A DNA stretch of 6,002 nucleotides. Source: an uncultured Eubacteriales bacterium (lineage in GTDB: Bacteria > Bacillota > Clostridia > Oscillospirales > Acutalibacteraceae). The stretch is from assembly GCA_900313475.1 (NCBI GenBank), contig OMRJ01000023.1, forward strand, positions 1 through 6,002, read 5' to 3'. The translations under genes and the position numbers were made by a program. Position 1 is the first letter of the stretch, and every line of letters begins with the position of its first letter. Below are positions 5,301 through 6,002 of this stretch, one piece after another. Under the pieces are notes generated by a model. It was not told the DNA's origin and did no database searches. It saw nothing but the letters and a program-made list of their open reading frames with translations.

Positions 5301-6002
5301 AAATGGCCGAAATTATCGGTAAACACATGCGCGCCGCTTTCCGTAACGGAAACCGTGACGCTGTTTTCGGTAAGGTAGCTTTCCGTTGACGCGTCATAAA
5401 CATATGATGCAAGGGATTGAACAGTACCGTTTTCGGCATAGGTCAATTCGACCTTATTCATGTCAATGTTGACGGCTTTTATAAGTCTGCCCGCACCGTC
5501 ATAAGCGTAAGACACCGTTTTCCCGTCGGGGAATGTGATTCCCGTGAGAAATGCGCCGTTATAAGAAAATGTTGTTTCAAGGGGCACGCCGCCTATCAAA
5601 ACAGCTTCGTCGGAAGAATTGAAACATTTTATCTTCGTCAACCTGCCGTCGGTATATGTAAAGCGGTATTCATTGCCGGTGCCGTCGGTAAGCGTATCGA
5701 CGGCATTTATGTCCGTGCGGTAAGACACGGTCATTCTGACGTCGGCAGCACTGTTTTCACGCTTCACAAGTCTGCCGAATCGGTCAAAGTATGTTATCTC
5801 GTTCTCCGCAGAGTTGAACATGTAACCGAACGGTGCGGCGGTGCCGGTTGATTTAAAAAGGACGGTGCCGGCAAATTCGCCGTCGGACACCCACGCGGTA
5901 CAACCATCGGGGACGGTGCCGACATCGTCGCCGTCCTCAGCTGCACGCAGTATCTCAACGCTGCCGGCACCGTCAAACATAAGTAACAGTGTTTTATCGG
6001 TA
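2333..6002 (-). CDS. Rhs/YD-repeat (WapA-like) polymorphic-toxin protein, 5' end outside window
   Basis: The reading frame is open to the window edge and upstream of the Met codon at 5980, so that Met is probably internal and the N-terminus is missing. Numbering from that Met, 1215 residues are visible. YD-type repeats run through residues 59-900, for example AYDGAGRLIKAV (159-170), SYDAMGNLKSF (372-382), EYDARGNITGI (656-666), VYDIGGNIVSK (703-713) and YDAYGNIV (891-898). The RHS core spans about 931-992: YRGYLY, GLSYYLGSRFY, RFLNADV, NMFAYCHNNPV, then DYDG. In the family, YD repeats form a large beta-cage shell that encloses a C-terminal toxin released at or near the core end. Residues 993-1215 are the variable tip, unassigned. 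Residues 251-302 form an acidic, cysteine-rich insertion. The stop TAA overlaps the start of the next gene. Family assignment is firm; export route and target are inferred. Confidence 0.93.
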   Translation of the reverse strand, partial: TDKTLLLMFDGAGSVEILRAAEDGDDVGTVPDGCTAWVSDGEFAGTVLFKSTGTAAPFGYMFNSAENEITYFDRFGRLVKRENSAADVRMTVSYRTDINAVDTLTDGTGNEYRFTYTDGRLTKIKCFNSSDEAVLIGGVPLETTFSYNGAFLTGITFPDGKTVSYAYDGAGRLIKAVNIDMNKVELTYAENGTVQSLASYVYDASTESYLTENSVTVSVTESGAHVFTDNFGHFQTKTFDEDGNIETITDENGDYLYGAPDPEEPPTEETTEEAPEPDSVCPCENCEEAACPCECESEEACTCISCMRRSFNETDDRGNVISEKSFDGVKTLTKSLNVYNSSNKLASSSDSAGNTVYYTYDSNGILSAVGAGDTQSNFSYDAMGNLKSFAQNVSGLSGGTSMQNIYDYNNDKLTKITHNGFDYNFVYDVWGNQTSVSVGSTVLSQNTYGTGENRSRLSRTEFANGQSIEYAYTPDGKVSAVYVDGGETSRYAYSYSENGEITSITDNGAGIKTVYTDSGTEYRSLSDNSLIYSLTEDENGHSVQNLFGAAVTYTDGSAYDSLTGVLQSTRDFSRQRTVVDEDTGETDSFSAALSFGVTKDWFGRVTSKSGTGNSNVNGDLFNARFSQSFTYNDTADTASTRVNAHEFSLTVGGKSYTAEDNYEYDARGNITGIFRMADGVKTYSGRYAYDEAGQLVREDNRRAGKTYVYVYDIGGNIVSKTEYDYTEDDITAEMTPTDTKTFGYSHGTWNDVLTSYNGVPVAYDAMGNITSFGGDTYEWTAGRQLKKLTEQDGDFFLYYFNESGFLLRYEAYAADGTYNGSMSYYWDGDRLLGCKVVNAPTEDSTGSEIPVRIMYDSDGEAVGFLLADSAPVYYGKNLQGDITALYDHEGTYIVGYIYDAYGNIVNFDIPTDESLSTGEQIGKMVVAFFYASFNPLSYRGYLYAPAIGLSYYLGSRFYCPAICRFLNADVHQDTESGAVGTNMFAYCHNNPVMLIDYDGESPFNPVGFIQGLISAIKNFYVSNKTILNLINIVFDCVFMEETSREYKGEIAEKYGKKVNKKWHIGVKYSECYSEWKKAYKIGSKFFNTFAVVILDDFEISHGRKYLLSSSCLAKEMQMHLQGYLWSKGEKNITCPVIFVGGWLAYGREQTLKTFVRGACIDSDTYEYDMFFNKPEASALAFDYYNGVIDYYRNRSTDPYYNPDTKKRSQFFLRDRWLFEDLS
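2336..3004 (-). other. Variable C-terminal effector-tip region of the Rhs protein, family not recognised
   Basis: Residues 993-1215 (223 residues) lie after the DYDG junction, where Rhs proteins carry their exchangeable toxin. I recognise no known toxin motif: there is no clear HNH, ADP-ribosyltransferase, deaminase or metallopeptidase signature. Visible features are a hydrophobic stretch near 1018-1031, a basic patch KKVNKKWH (1049-1056), a segment with clustered aromatic and charged residues YSECYSEWKKAY (1061-1072), two beta-like hydrophobic strands (TFAVVILDDF 1081-1090 and CPVIFVGGWLAYG 1127-1139) and a charged C-terminus ending RDRWLFEDLS. The DNA turns AT-rich just after the junction: the 60 bases at 2881-2940 hold 12 G/C, against 34 at 4141-4200 in the body. 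That supports separate ancestry of the tip. The toxin role is inferred from position only. Confidence 0.7.
2354..2359 (-). promoter_or_regulatory. Shine-Dalgarno for the TTG-started 216-residue gene, inside the rhs coding end
   Basis: The minus strand reads AGGTGG, one base off AGGAGG, followed by TTAT and then TTG. The spacing of four bases is short but workable. The site lies inside the rhs reading frame, in the codons for Arg-Trp of the terminal RDRWLFEDLS. It is the main support for choosing the TTG start. Confidence 0.6.
3005..3190 (-). other. RHS repeat-associated core of the Rhs protein
   Basis: This stretch encodes residues 931-992, which follow the usual RHS-core order: YRGYLYAPAIGLSYYLGSRFY, then RFLNADV, a short acidic loop, NMFAYCHNNPV and the terminal DYDG. 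Two positions normally strongly conserved differ. The common Y-D-P-x-x-G-R-F appears here as YCPAICRF, with Cys952 and Cys956 in place of Asp and Gly. The usual D-P-x-G junction reads DYDG, with Tyr for Pro. The comparison rests on remembered family consensus, not on an alignment. Confidence 0.85.
5084..5161 (-). other. Nine-cysteine cluster inside the YD-repeat shell
   Basis: Residues 274-299 contain cysteines at 274, 276, 279, 284, 286, 288, 294, 296 and 299. They fall in three groups, CPCENC, CPCEC and CTCISC, separated by glutamate-rich spacers; the outer two share the spacing C-x-C-x2-C. A Pro/Glu/Thr-rich acidic linker (about residues 251-272) precedes the cluster, and an ordinary repeat (NETDDRGNVISEKSF) follows it. 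The spacing suggests metal binding or a disulfide knot, but neither can be decided from sequence. I have an impression that similar inserts occur in other Clostridia YD-repeat proteins and cannot verify it here. Confidence 0.8.

Noticed and set aside
5417..5851. Plus-strand frame of 144 residues and similar ones opposite the rhs body
   Set aside because: These are open only because of codon bias in the YD-repeat strand; the minus strand carries an unmistakable repeat protein.
5978..5980. ATG at 5980 as the true start of the Rhs gene
   Set aside because: The frame stays open upstream to the window edge (T-D-K-T-L-L-L before the Met), there is no ribosome binding site, and the family needs a far longer N-terminal part.

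Overview
The window looks like an accessory locus from a low-to-medium GC Gram-positive bacterium, most likely a gut Clostridia (Oscillospiraceae/Ruminococcaceae-like). This placement is inferred from the style of the YD-repeat protein, its Pro/Glu and Cys-rich spacer, the strong purine-rich ribosome binding sites and the small membrane-anchored proteins. No taxonomic marker gene is present. Every gene I accept lies on the minus strand, so transcription reads from position 6002 towards position 1.

Positions 6002-2333 hold the 3' part of a large Rhs/YD-repeat (WapA-like) polymorphic-toxin gene whose 5' end lies outside the window. It has a GC-richer YD-repeat body, an acidic spacer with a nine-cysteine cluster, a recognisable but degenerate RHS core ending in the junction DYDG, and then a strikingly AT-rich 223-residue C-terminal region that I cannot assign to a family. 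This is the usual layout of a conserved delivery shell joined to an exchangeable effector tip.

Positions 2349-1699 hold a 216-residue membrane-anchored protein. It starts with TTG inside the last codons of the rhs gene (17-base overlap), so it is positioned as the cognate immunity protein. Two more small minus-strand genes follow: a 138-residue cytosolic-type protein (1573-1157) and a 168-residue protein with one N-terminal membrane segment (1011-505). They may be orphan immunity genes left from earlier tip exchanges, but I recognise no family for either.

The boundaries between these small genes carry GC-rich palindromes. Two are identical over 32 bases (1661-1692 and 1081-1112) and bracket the 138-residue gene like cassette borders. 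A third hairpin (350-391) shares a 14-base block with the flank of one of them and lies beyond the 168-residue gene. Neither perfect copy has a T-tract, so they are not ordinary intrinsic terminators. Positions 1-349 contain no convincing gene, only small hairpins and short repeats.

The most interesting parts are the unassigned effector tip with its overlapping membrane-bound partner, and the repeat-delimited one-gene cassettes downstream. Both are inferences from architecture; toxicity, immunity and mobility are untested here.
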